A stretch of DNA of 64,000 nt from Pieris napi. Lineage: Eukaryota > Arthropoda > Insecta > Lepidoptera > Pieridae. The DNA lies in contig NC_062256.1 in the NCBI RefSeq assembly GCF_905475465.1, positions 3,729,662 to 3,793,661 of the forward strand, in the 5' to 3' direction. The translations under genes were made by a program, and so were the position numbers. Positions 1 through 9,830 of the stretch are shown here, piece after piece. Below the pieces are notes generated by a model that saw nothing but the letters and a program-made list of their open reading frames with translations, was not told the DNA's origin and did no database searches. How positions within the stretch are numbered: the stretch's first letter is position 1; each line of letters starts with the position of its first letter.

Positions 1-599
1 CCGCCATTCAATAAATTAAAAGCAAGTTGTAATCGTTTACGAAAACGTGTAAGAATCAGGTTTTTATAATAGAGGGTCATGAAACCAAACAAAAACTTTA
101 ACGATTTTTTTCCAAACAAATTGTTTAAGTTACTTCCAATTTTTTCCGGCCGAGATCTCCGTGTCGGAATAAATAAAAAAAAGGCGCGTGTTAGTCACAG
201 AAGACTGATTACCAACTTGCCTATAAAAAATCTTAATAATACAGCTTCTTTCAGTATTTTTAAGGTCAAAAACTAACACCCGTTGCTAACACAAAAAGCC
301 GTTCAAGTGCTAAAGAATCATTGGTTACCAAAGTAGAGTCTGGCTAATGAAAGAAGATAACGAAATAGCACGACAAATTCAAAAAAAATTTGTATGGTAT
401 CCCCAAGTTTGATATATTTTGTGGATTAAACTTACTTGATACTTGATTTTAATTTATTATTTTTTACATTTATAGTAACTGTATTTCTATGAAATTAAAT
501 ACTATACGTATTTAGTATTTTACTATTGATACTTAAAATGACTAGCATTGCATGGAAAACTAAAACTATATTTATTATAAAACACAACTTTATTCGGAA
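1..599. other. Unassigned AT-rich stretch
   Basis: I see no supported gene, repeat copy or RNA here. A 65-codon open frame near 79-276 has no recognisable domain and is dominated by Asn, Lys and Ile codons, as expected by chance in AT-rich DNA. Confidence 0.5.
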
Positions 600-817
600 T
601 AATCAAAATCAGAATCCAAATTTTTTTTATTCTTTAGATTTTTTTTTGTTTTTATAATACAGCATACAAAAATAGATACAACCCCTAATTTTCAGCCCTC
701 TACGATCAACCCTTATTTTTTTATTATTGTAGATATGTAGTTATTTTTATTGAACTAAAATAGTATTTCCTAGAAATAATATACATGGCAAAACAAATGT
801 TTGCCGGGTCAGCTAGT
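600..817 (-). repeat. Dispersed repeat, CTAGCTGAYCCGG-headed family
   Basis: The reverse complement begins CTAGCTGACCCGGCAAAC at about 816 and carries the GGGTTGATCGYAGAGGG block. The same order occurs in the plus-strand copy at 13825-14000. The copy fades into A-rich sequence near 600 and lacks the ACACGAGAATTTTATATATT terminus of the longer copy. Whether the family is a Helitron or a LINE 3' end cannot be decided from this window. Confidence 0.6.
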
Positions 818-1030
818 ATTACATATAAACAAAACCAAAACCTTTAAAAAAAAAAATGCAGTCCTTGTGTAAATAATGCTTCCCTAAGTGACTTTGTACG
901 CGCTCGCACTGCAAGCAATTAAGACGTGGTAAGCAACCGCTTACCACGTCGAGTATGATCATTTCGCACTCGCAATAATAATGATCAATTCTTGTAGCGC
1001 TGTACCCCTCACAGGTGGATAAAGAACTTT

Positions 1031-1105
1031 AAGAGATCCATCTCAACAGCAAATATATATTTTTTACTGTGATAAATTCATATTTGCTGTTGAGATGGAT
1101 CTCTT
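1031..1105. repeat. Short perfect inverted repeat (26-bp stem)
   Basis: Bases 1031-1056 are the exact reverse complement of 1080-1105, separated by a 23-base AT-rich loop. An RNA from either strand would fold into a fully paired hairpin of pre-miRNA size. No other copy is seen in the window. It may be a minute foldback element or a hairpin RNA; the sequence alone does not tell. Confidence 0.7.
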
Positions 1106-1137
1106 TCGTTTCCTTTAGCTTTCTCTAAACCGCCACG

Positions 1138-1510
1138 TGTACGAAGTATGCGTCGAACGAGTTATCTTGCATACCTAAAGTACGTACGAACTACGGCAAA
1201 AAAATGTTTACCTACGAAGGCGCACAGCTGTATAATAAACTACCCACAGATATAAAAAATATTACTTCTATCAATTCATTCAAATCGAAGCTAAGTGAAT
1301 ATGTTAAACAAAATTACTTTTAAATTCATTTCTTATAATTACTTTTAATTCATATTTCTTTGTTTACTTTTATTTTTAAATTTATTGCATGTACGGCTAT
1401 ATTTTATTGTGATTATTTTAAGAACGACTACAATGTTATGTTATCTAGAGTATTATTCTCATGTAAGTGACATGTTTTGTCTTTTTTGAGAAATAAAGTC
1501 TTTAAAAATT
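1138..1510 (+). pseudogene. 5'-truncated LINE: reverse-transcriptase C-terminus and 3' UTR
   Basis: The frame ending at the TAA at 1321-1323 reads ...YEGAQLYNKLPTDIKN and then SFKSKLSEYVKQNYF. This is the x-LYNKLP-x(n)-SFKxxL pattern found at the very C-terminus of insect non-LTR (jockey/CR1-like) reverse transcriptases. The frame is open back to about 1138. About 170 bases of AT-rich 3' UTR follow, with AATAAA at 1492-1497 just before an A-rich end. Only the last 60 or so codons survive, so this is a dead 5'-truncated insertion. The clade is inferred. Confidence 0.65.
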
Positions 1511-2300
1511 AACATAATTCAATGTACATATACATGTAAAAAATAACTGTGTAAAATCAGCGTGGATCTAGCATTAGCACAGTCAAAACTTAAACAAAAA
1601 CTATAAATCTTTTCATGATTGACCTATATTACTTAATAAAAGGTAAACAAATTACGTACCGATCAATAAAACGAGCTGCGTACTTCATCCGCTTATATAT
1701 TTATAATTACCGGAATATTACAGCCTCGGAATTAATCCAACTTAAAATTATATCGTTCGATACCAAGAAAAATAACTGCTGTTATGAGTCATTTGTTATT
1801 AAAGATTTTATTTAGAACATCGTTAAATGTTATATATTAAATTAATTTAAGATATACATATTAACATAATGGTTTCACGTAAAGTTCACTTATTAATCGT
1901 AAAGGCACAAAGAACATAATCCAAAAGGTTGAACTTCGAATTGATAACCTTCTTGATATATTTTCTTTGTAGTCAGTTAAATGTAGATAACATTTAAGTT
2001 TTCATTTCACAACTTGTATTCAATTTACGCATATTATGAAAGCTCTTAGACAATGGTGTTCATAATAATTGTTCTCTTTTATTTTATGTCTTTTTGTCTC
2101 TACTGTATGTGTTTTGTTTTCTGTTTCATATATATATTGTTTATCTATGTAATCTATTTTGGCTTTGTATATTGTTGAAGTGTTTTGTCTTATAATGTGT
2201 AGATATGTTAGCTGTTAGATTACTAATAAATAAATTATAGCAGATTGTTCAAATCTCACCCGAAATTTGGGACCACAACTTATATCTATTGGATATTAGA
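1511..2300. other. Unassigned AT-rich stretch
   Basis: No domain-bearing frame is seen. The T-rich segment 2040-2235 ends in AATAAATAAATT and could be another eroded LINE 3' UTR, but no coding remnant precedes it. Confidence 0.4.
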
Positions 2301-2309
2301 CTTGTTTTT

Positions 2310-2535
2310 TATTCGAGGGGGAATTGCATTTGCGCCCACCCCCAAGAGTAGCAGGGGTAGACCCACACTAGAATCCCTGCTATTCAGGCACTCCCTGTGC
2401 TTGCTTAGTGGGTTTTCTCACTAAAACCACCTCGGGTAGTTCCTATAAAGCCACGTTAAAGAGAATCCGGAGTCGCTCTCATATTTAATCTTCGTCATTT
2501 AGAGTCACTTACAAACCCACCACTACATTTTTCAT
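2310..2535. other. GC-richer unidentified island, probably a repeat
   Basis: Base composition rises sharply here, with CCCACCCCCAAGAG and CACTCCCTGTGCTTGC stretches inside AT-rich DNA. Neither strand gives a long frame or a motif I know, and no second copy is visible in the window. It is probably a fragment of a transposable element. Confidence 0.35.
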
Positions 2536-2621
2536 TATTTAGCGTTTTGTCCAGGGAATTACGACGAAGCCGACATAAGACTGCGTCTGAGGCACAGAAG
2601 GCTGTTGACCTGGTCCTGGAG

Positions 2622-2763
2622 GCATTCTGATAAGAAGGTTGCAGTTTATTGTTTATCAGAATGCCAAATCGTAAAATGACTGCTTTACGACTGATTTGAG
2701 CGCAACCGCCGCTGCGAAAACCGCTGTGAGAGTTCGAAAAGTGAGTTACAGAATCGCAAGGCT
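2622..2763. mobile_element. MITE family M1, right half
   Basis: This is homologous to the right half of the complete copy at 35488-35731. It contains GCATTCTGATAA, AAATGACTGCTT, ACTGATTTGAGCGC and the terminal TTCGAAAAGTGAGTTACAGA. The left TIR is absent, so this copy is truncated. Confidence 0.75.
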
Positions 2764-2854
2764 GCTTTCAGTAACAGAAGATGCTTTTACCGCATGCTCC
2801 TTGATTACGGGATATACACCAATTGAACATACGCCTGTTATAAAAAAACTAGTC

Positions 2855-2953
2855 TTATTATATTATATATATTAGATACGTATTATATATATTAGATATA
2901 TATTATATATATTAGATACGTATTATATATATTAGATATATTAGATACGTCCT
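2855..2953. repeat. AT-rich minisatellite, 20-bp unit
   Basis: The unit TATTATATATATTAGATACG and its variant ending ATATA alternate from 2861 to 2940, giving a 20-bp period and a 40-bp higher-order period, with a partial unit after it. The unit resembles the TTATATATTAGAT terminus of the dispersed repeat at 13824-14132, so it may have grown from such a tail. Confidence 0.8.
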
Positions 2954-3249
2954 TAAAGTCTCTGATATCCGTCCGTTTACAGCGATATAATGTTTGTAAA
3001 CTATTAAACCGGTTAAAATGCATTGCAAATGTTACAATGTCATCGTCAAGGTAATTAAACATACATTTATATTATAATTTTAGACACGTGGTCGACTGGA
3101 AGCCAGTTCGTCCGCTAGAATAATTTATTTGCTTAAATAAAAAATAACTGCACATTCCAATTTATTCAATGTTGTATTGTAATAACGTTACGTTGCACAA
3201 AATTATAATTGAAAAGTAATCTATTACTTTGAAAACGCAATAAAAAAAT

Positions 3250-3531
3250 CTGTGGTGCTACAACCTCTTTAGGTCTGGGCCTCAGATATCTGAAACTGTT
3301 TCATGATCATTTTTCAATCTAATAGGCAAGTAGGTGATCAGCCTCCAGTGCCTGACACGCCGTTGACTTTTAATGTCTAAGATATGTCGGTTTCCTCACG
3401 ATGTTTTCCTTCACCGTTCGAGTGAATGTTAAATGCGCAGATAGAAAGAAAGCCCAATGGCAGTCGGGGATCGAACCTACGACCTCAGGGGTGAGAGTCG
3501 CACGCTGAAGCCAATAGGCAATACCAACTGA
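3250..3531 (-). mobile_element. SINE family A, near full length
   Basis: The tRNA-like head lies at the right end: the minus strand carries AGCGTGCGACTCTCACCCC and a B-box-like GGTTCGATCCCC. The body contains the conserved ACCGACATATCTTAGAC and AGGTGATCAGC... blocks, and the 3' end reads CCTAAAGAGGTTGTAGCACC. At least a dozen copies lie in this window (for example 18893, 31215, 60786). It is a non-coding pol III-type retroposon that would depend on a LINE partner. Confidence 0.85.
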
Positions 3532-4041
3532 AATGAAAATAAATTCGCTTTCAAGCTTGTAGTTTTTTGTTTTTTTCGTTCCAATACCGGGAAATTCCAA
3601 GAAAAAGAAAGAAAGGAAAATAAAAAATGTATTATGCACAATAACAGTATATATAGAAATATTAATAATTCCATTGCAAACCATAATAAACACAGACTTC
3701 ATTGTAATCGTAGATATTCGCACCATCTCTATGGTGCATTCAAATTATTACGTATCTGTGGCAGAGCGAGTGTCCGCTGTAACGCATGCGCGGCAAATCC
3801 CAGCGATTGGCGCCAAACGTCCGTTTTCGTTATATTATTCAATACGATAAGATTTTGATTTCACCCAATATTTTAAGTGCATCGTCGGAAATAAATAACC
3901 ATGTCGAGGCAATTAAAGACAAGGAAGGAACCGGGAATTGATGGTATGATCCCTTTTTCAAAGGACAGTGGATTCAATTCAGCTCAGTTTTTAAAGATTA
4001 TAGTCATCAAAGAAGAACACAGCAATTTCCTGATTTGTTAA

Positions 4042-4467
4042 ATTCTTTAAGACAGTTATTCATACAAAAATAGTAGTAATTATAGTAGTTAATATGAATT
4101 GAATTACCGAAATTATATTTTTATATAAAATTTAAATGTTATGGTAATAATTTAAATATTAGTCTCTAACATTTTTAATAATTAATTGCGCATTATGTTC
4201 TCCTTAATTAGTTGAAAAATAAAACGACAAGGACGCATTATGTCATTTGTTTATACATTAGGTACAGAATTTTAATCAATTACCTGGTCATTTGAATACC
4301 GGACAAACGTGTTTTTTTTATTATTTTGATATGCGAGGTAATACTTCGTTACAATGGAAAGTAAAATAAAAAAATCTATTAAATGCCAAAGAATTTTAAA
4401 GTTCAATTAGACAATTCAAAAACAGTCGTATAATGCTTTAATTAATTTGCATAGGTCTATCTATATA
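4042..4467. other. Unassigned AT-rich stretch
   Basis: Nothing recognisable. The CpG-richer flank 3750-3960 precedes a short 46-codon frame (3901-4041) that I could not link to any protein. Confidence 0.4.
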
Positions 4468-4590
4468 TACGTCACTAAATTGGAATAGGTAGATATCCCT
4501 ACTCATCGGCAAAGAAGACTGAGGGTGTAGGCCGAGAGAAAAAGCCGGCGTAAAAACTCTCGGTACTCTTTTTAAATATCAAATCATCAT
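4468..4590 (-). mobile_element. LINE C 3' UTR fragment
   Basis: It shares GTAGGCCGAGAGAAAAAG and the CATCCCTACTCATCG region with the longer copies at 14583-15085 and 49010-49390. No coding sequence is left in this copy. Confidence 0.7.
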
Positions 4591-4599
4591 ACGAAATAA

Positions 4600-4915
4600 A
4601 CAAACATAGAAGAAACCAGAAGGATACGGACGGGTGAGATACTTTCTTCAATGATCTCTGTGATCATATATCACGATCACCCGAGAACAATAAAAAGCTT
4701 GCCCCCGCAGAGTGGAAGGTACTAGACCCCGAGGCTGATTCCCTACTCGCTGTACCTACCGATCAAGTTAAGGTCCTTACAGGCCTTAGACAGGGGTAGA
4801 GGGGATGCAACATCAACAAAACCCTCAGTAATAAAGAACGAGACTACAGAAGAAAGAAGGGTAGGTGGTCCAGGACATCGAAAGGCGCGAGGGGCCCAGA
4901 AAAGGTGGACTTTAA
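4600..4915. other. Unidentified purine-rich stretch, probable repeat
   Basis: The segment 4736-4785 (CCCTACTCGCTG...CTTACAG) resembles the reverse complement of about 38435-38490, so at least part of it belongs to a dispersed family. No frame gives a known domain. Confidence 0.35.
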
Positions 4916-5347
4916 GCTATTAAATAAAATTTAAATATTTTGACTTGCGAGATATTTTAAGGTTTTGAATTATTAAATTCCTACAAGCTACACATTGCGA
5001 CGCCATCTTTTAAGAATTTAAATAAAGGATTAAATTTGTCTACATTAAGGTCATTAACCTTGATACCCGTTTGCCATGGCCACGGGCCACTAACGGCCAA
5101 AATTAATAATGTATCCTCAATCTATGATTATAACCAATCTTGGACTGATTCATATCTAAAGACCGATCTCCAATCTGCATGCCAATAAACATTTCTGCTA
5201 TCCGATTGTTTATTTGACAAAAGATTGACAGCAATCTTTTGCGTGATCCTTGCCTCTCGACCGCGTTTCGTTCAATGCAATATGTTGTGTTCAAGCATAC
5301 CAAAAGTTTGCTGTTTTTGGAACGAAATAAAATAAGTAAGACTAATA

Positions 5348-5395
5348 GGGTCTGTTTCACAATGTATGGATAAAGTAGCAAATAGCTAAGCAACG
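5348..5395. repeat. End fragment of Harbinger MITE family M2
   Basis: GGGTCTGTTTCACAATGT followed by GGATAAAGTA and AATAGCTAAGCAAC matches the reverse complement of the right end of the MITEs at 18277-18516 and 31858-32084. Only this terminus is present, within the left part of the larger Harbinger. Confidence 0.65.
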
Positions 5396-5639
5396 TTTTG
5401 TTTGTTTTTTTGTTACGAACAAATAAAGTTACAAAATTCTATAGAAAAACATAAAACCTTAACCTTTTTGTTGGTCATTTAATATTACTTGTAACGAAAC
5501 GGGCTGTCATTTTCATATGGTATTTTTGTTTGTTAGGTTATTGAGTATTTTAGTACATATTATTACACATATAAATTTTCTCTGAGTAGTTTGTGTATCT
5601 TGTTTTTGTGATTCGAGGTTGGTTCTTTAACTTAAAAAA

Positions 5640-6120
5640 ATGTCTACGCAAAAACGTGAAAGAAGCGTCAATTTCAGCCGGGAAGAAGTTGACCTTCTAA
5701 CTTCGCTTGTTGCTGACCATAAAAATATATTAGAAAATAAAAAGAGTGACTCAGTCACCTGGCAGGAGAAAGAGCAGTGCTGGAAGACGCTGGAGGCGCT
5801 GTTTAATAGCACAAGTGGGGTAAACTTTCGCAGTGCTAAAGCTTAAAGAGGGCTACAAGAAAAAAGTCTGCCTTGATACATGCTGAAACATATCGTACAG
5901 GAGGTGGCCCTAGTGCTGCCTACTCCTCTTACCCCGTTCTCTATCGAGGAAAAAGTCAAAGACATGATATTGTTGTCTGTCGAAGGAAATGAAAGTCAAT
6001 TGAAAGGAAGAGCTTCTAAATAAGAGAAAGCAATGGGCATTTGAAGAGGAAGAAAGAGAGCATAAAAGATAATTATGGGCCATAGAAAAAAATATATTGT
6101 TAAATAAATTAGAAAAATAA
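5640..6120 (+). pseudogene. Harbinger-associated Myb/SANT-like DNA-binding protein, frameshifted
   Basis: The first frame (5640-5846) encodes 68 residues starting MSTQKRERSVNFSREEVDLL, with W at the second and third helix positions (TWQEKEQCW). This is the tri-helical Myb/SANT-like fold of the second ORF of PIF/Harbinger elements, which in that family helps bring the nuclease to the DNA ends. After the stop at 5844, homologous sequence continues in other frames: ETYRTGGGP, then IEEKVKDMILLSVEGNE, then NKRKQWAFEEEEREHKR. At least two frameshifts have therefore broken it. AATAAA at 6177-6182 fits its mRNA end. It lies convergent to the nuclease remnant. Confidence 0.65.
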
Positions 6121-6234
6121 TAGATTTTGTGCCTGGAGCGAGGATGTATTGTATTAAAAATTTGTATTTTTATTTAAATAAAAGCATTGAATTTTTATTT
6201 AATTTATCTCAAAAATGTTGTAATTTATAAAATA

Positions 6235-6860
6235 TTATAGTAATAAAGCAATATAATTACTTATAAGATTACTTCGCACACTTGCATTTCCCACGTTGTC
6301 AATTGCGCTTTGATCAATATCATCAGCTTGTTCATCTACTTGTTGCAGTAGTTCAAAATGTTCATCTCGCATATCAATAGCAATATTGTGCAACACTGCA
6401 CATGCCACTATCACGGCTTGTACACGAGATACTTGAAGCAAAACCTTTTTTGACAAACCGATTTTGGGGAACCGATTTTTTCCAAACACCATATTATGTC
6501 CTTTCCACCACATTTCTGCTTCGTATTTGAGATTCGTTATAAAGATGTTCTGCTGGAGTCTTGAGGTTTTGAAGTGGATTTAGTAGGTTTTTTTTTTACA
6601 AAAGTTGATGAAAAGATGAAACCTGCAAGAAGTCATATATGATAGACATCACTTTGTGTAAAAGTGTCTCCAAAGCTTCTTTTGTTAAATGTGAATTCGG
6701 CGTCATTCAGGCCCTGGATATAATAAATTCTTGTCTTCTTATGTCTTCGCACAGAAGTACGTTGTCTTCTTCCAGCTTCAGAATTACTATCCCAATCGGA
6801 TAATTGCATTTAAACTTCCAAATCACTATCACTAGAACTGGAAGATGACGAAGATGAATA
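6235..6860 (-). pseudogene. Harbinger transposase (HARBI1-type DDE nuclease) remnant
   Basis: The minus-strand frame at 6235-6513 contains FGKNRFPKIGL and then VQAVIVACAVLHNIAIDMRDE. The FxxLKxRFP...ACxxLHN pattern marks the C-terminal end of the DDE_Tnp_4 (Harbinger) nuclease. Upstream on the same strand (6520-6860) are an acidic Ser/Asp-rich segment and a stretch reading RRHKKTRIYYIQGL, which looks like the N-terminus. The central DDE catalytic region is missing and stops interrupt the join, so the gene has an internal deletion and is inactive. Confidence 0.65.
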
Positions 6861-7740
6861 AATTTTCCCAATGAATATTAAGTTAGGTCGCAATCCCAAA
6901 CCCAAATCATACGAGTTTCACCGATAGCAATCCGAGATTGATTTGGCCAATCGAAGCACTGTCAAAATGGACAGATAGGTTGTTGGCATGAGTAAACATT
7001 CATTTTCATACAGAGGGCAATCTTCAATCTCTTATCCGCCCTCTGAACGATTGGTTGAATAATTAGATTGGTATCTCAGTCCATGTATTGAATATTGGCA
7101 TGCTTTTCTTTAGAAATGGATTGAATTGTCAGTCTATGACAGCTAAAATTGGATTGAGATTGCATATTGGTTTTGGCCGTTAGTCATCAAAACTCAAATG
7201 TCTTTGAATTTTAAATTGGACTTTGACATCTTATCTAATAGGTGTGGAAAGATTATTTTGTTTACTAGTTTTGTATGGTATTCGCGTATATTCAAAAAAA
7301 CTGAAGGTTTAATTATAGGAAATAAAGGCCAAAATGGTTATCCAAACATGTGTACCTATAATGTATCGCTACTGAAAGATTTATTACGCAATTTGTTCTG
7401 TTACATGATTCTAAGATTTTCTGCCTTGATTCTTTTAATGCCCACTGTATCTGTAATATATATTTAATTTACCATTTTTTAACTTGTAACTTAAAATATT
7501 ACTTGTTATTGAAAAAAGAAATTTCGAATTTTTTGAATTTGAATTTGAATAACACCACTTTTTTCGTAAATGTCTATTAAATTGTGCATTGTGCGTAAGT
7601 TTCTATTAATCGGATTAAAGAACTTGCATCTCTCCTGCGGTTAATTGTGTATGTTTCTTGTATAATAACAGGGTGACAGAGTCGAGACTGAGCGCGAGTT
7701 ATGACTCCCTTATGTCAAACATCATTATATTTTTGACATG

Positions 7741-8206
7741 GCGTGACATTCAGGCATTGGATATAATTAATTCTAGTCTTCTTGTTATGTCTTCGAACAG
7801 TAGTGCGTTGTCTTCTTTCAGCGTCAGAATTACTATCCCAATCGGATAATTGCATTAAAACTTCCAAATCACTATCACTAGAACTGTAGGACGACGAAGA
7901 TTAATACATTTTACTAATGAATATTAATTTCACCATACGAATTTCACCAATAGCATTCCGAGATTGATTTGGCCAATCGAATCAATTGTCGAAATGGACA
8001 GATAGGTTATTGGCATGTGTAAACATTCATTTTCATACAGAGGGCAATCTTCAATGTCTTATCCGTCCTCTGAACGATTGGTTGAATAATTAGATTGGTA
8101 TCTCAGTCCATGGATTGGATATTGGCTTTTCTTTAGACATAGATTGAATTTTCGATCTATGACAGCTAAAATTGGATTGAGATTGCATATTAATTTTGGC
8201 CGTTAG
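7741..8206. mobile_element. Second, partial copy of the Harbinger right end
   Basis: This segment is collinear with 6697-7184 and similar to it. Shared blocks include TCGGATAATTGCATT, ATTTGGCCAATCGAA, CATACAGAGGGCAATCTTCAAT and the terminal TTTTGGCCGTTAGT. The left part of the element is absent. It is in the same orientation as the first copy and about 1 kb downstream, so a local duplication or a second truncated insertion would both fit. Confidence 0.75.
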
Positions 8207-8678
8207 TGCTGCGTCTGGACTCTGAATCTTACCCCGTATCCATGGCGGGTTAATCAAAGTTTATATTACTTACATATATATATAAAACGTTTTACATCCA
8301 GTTCATTATAAGTGTTCTTACTTTTAAACACAAATTATATGTAAAATATAAATGACATCCATTTCTTTAATTGATGTTATATTTAAAGTAACATACGCTT
8401 AGTCGTTTTACATGCTAAAAGCTTGTATACAAATGTGTTTTATCAAAATGTTAGCGCAACTACATTAATCACTTTTTTTTTCTTATACACTTTGGATGAC
8501 AACCTTCAACAGGAGTTACCTGCTAAGAATTTGGTATGTGTCACAAAATCGCTTTATATGTTTTTGAACATTCTGGATTCTTGCATATACCTCGCACATT
8601 TGACTATAAGTGTTTATTTCTAATACATAAATACTATATTTCATTTTCTATAAATAGAAAATTATAACAAATTTAAAA
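8207..8678. other. Unassigned AT-rich stretch
   Basis: It contains a short TA run near 8275 and no supported frame. The 66-codon frame at 8423-8623 shows no domain. Confidence 0.4.
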
Positions 8679-9075
8679 ATGGTGCTTGAGCACCTTTTAT
8701 TGCGATACTTATTCGTTGAGCGAGGAGAGCACCAGCTCAGCCTTGCGATTCTGTAACTCACTTTTCGAACTCTCACAGCGGTTTTCACAGCGGCGGTCGC
8801 GCTCAAATCAGTCGTAAAGCAGTCATTTTACTATTTGGCATTCTGATAAACAAGAAACTACAAGCTCCCTCCTTATCACGACAGATTTGAGCGCGACCGC
8901 CGCTGTGAAAACCGCTGTGAGAGTTCGAAAAGTGAGTTACAGAATCGCAACGCTGGGGTCCGGTACTATCTAACAGGCGCCACCGAAAATGTTTATTAAG
9001 CGCCTGTGCACTTGAACCCCACGGCCCAAGAGTATCTACTCCAAAGGGAACAAAAATTAAAGTTGGAGGAAAAAC
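8679..9075 (-). mobile_element. LINE E 3' region, interrupted by a MITE
   Basis: Both flanks of the MITE belong to one LINE E tail: CGATACTTATTCGTTGAGCG on the left, and CCGGTACTATCTAACAGGCG with CACGGCCCAAGAG on the right. In the intact minus-strand copy at 47090-47300 these parts are contiguous and encode ...GPCGSQALIKDL...RAGALLAQRISIAI. Here the MITE at 8740-8953 splits them. Confidence 0.7.
8740..8953. mobile_element. MITE family M1, complete copy
   Basis: It has long inverted arms: GCCTTGCGATTCTGTAACTC at the left and its near-complement ending at GAATCGCAACGC on the right. The arms run through TTTTCGAACTCTCACAGCGG and CGGTCGCGCTCAAATCAGTC, and the centre has GCATTCTGATAAACAAGAAA. The arms cover almost the whole 214 bp. 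It is non-coding and the superfamily is not determined. Confidence 0.85.
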
Positions 9076-9107
9076 GTCTTAAAGAATATTTGAGCCGTTT
9101 ATTATTT

Positions 9108-9170
9108 TACAGTGCAACAGGGACAAAACATTTAAAATTTGTTTTAATTTTCTAATAATCTATTTTTTAT
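9108..9170 (+). mobile_element. LINE E terminal tail fragment
   Basis: GTGCAACAGGGA followed by TTTAAAATTTGTTTTAATTT matches the distal 3' UTR of the LINE E copy at 35868-35990. Its orientation is opposite to the neighbouring LINE E copy. Confidence 0.5.
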
Positions 9171-9538
9171 TACTAGGTAGGTTAACAAATTAGATATAGG
9201 AACATCTATCAATAGACAGTTTTTCTTTAAACCTTTGGCGTCAAAAATTATACATGTATATGGCAACACGCCAATTTAACATTGGCAACACAATGTACCT
9301 AAATCCAAATTTTATTCTTTATAAGTTTGAACCGGTTAGATTGCATTCATTATGTATACATGCAAAAGTACATTTTTGTTAATTTTAATTAAGACAGACC
9401 TTGGGATAGAACATTATTTTTATTGGTTTCCTACGGCGGATATAAGCTAGTTTTTATTATTTTATTAAGCGTATAATTTATTCCTCTAGAAATATTATAT
9501 CAAGATAATGCTAACAAACCTTTTTTTTAAATATATAA

Positions 9539-9830
9539 CAGTCGGCAAAAGGGCAGGAGGCTCACCGCATGCGAGTGCGTTGCCGGCCTTTTAAGAATTG
9601 GTACGCTCTTTTCTTGAAGGACCCTAAGTCGAATTGGATCGGAAATACCCCAGTGGGCAGCTGGTTCCACAAAGTGTTGGTGCGCGGCAAAAACTGCCTT
9701 GAAAAACGCTCAGTTGTGGAACGGCGGACGTCGAGGTGATACGGGTGGAATTTCGTATTCTGCCTCGACGTCCGATGATGAAACTCAGCTGCAGGTCATA
9801 ATCCGAACAACTCATCTGAACACTCTGAAT
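9539..9830 (-). pseudogene. LINE A: reverse-transcriptase C-terminus and 3' tail
   Basis: The minus-strand sequence carries the RT C-terminal pattern RRSTTE-x-FSRQFLPRT...LWNQLP...VFPxQFDLGSFKKRAYQFLKGRQRTR, followed by the GGCCGGCAACGCACTCGC tail. It is the reverse-oriented relative of the copy at 13190-13500. Upstream it fades at about 9830. It is a 5'-truncated, inactive insertion; in-frame assignment beyond these motifs is not reliable. Confidence 0.75.

Larger units (their letters stand above)
5089..7184. mobile_element. Decayed PIF/Harbinger DNA transposon
   Basis: The element is bounded by inverted repeats: it starts ACTAACGGCCAAAA at 5089 and ends TTTTGGCCGTTAGT at 7184, with weaker subterminal similarity (AATCTCAATC, ATGCCAA) extending inward. 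It contains two convergent decayed genes: a Myb/SANT-like DNA-binding protein on plus and a Harbinger nuclease on minus, the gene pair typical of PIF/Harbinger. TAA and TTA triplets sit inside the palindromic ends, so the 3-bp target duplication cannot be set exactly. At about 2.1 kb it is shorter than a full element, and the nuclease lacks its catalytic middle. It is not autonomous. Confidence 0.75.

Noticed and set aside
3370..3726. 118-codon minus frame
   Set aside because: It is the antisense of SINE A plus flanking AT-rich DNA; codons are not conserved between SINE copies.
3901..4041. 46-codon frame starting MSRQLKTRKEPG after a CpG-richer segment, possible first exon
   Set aside because: No domain, no clear promoter, and only weak donor sites; not enough to support a gene.
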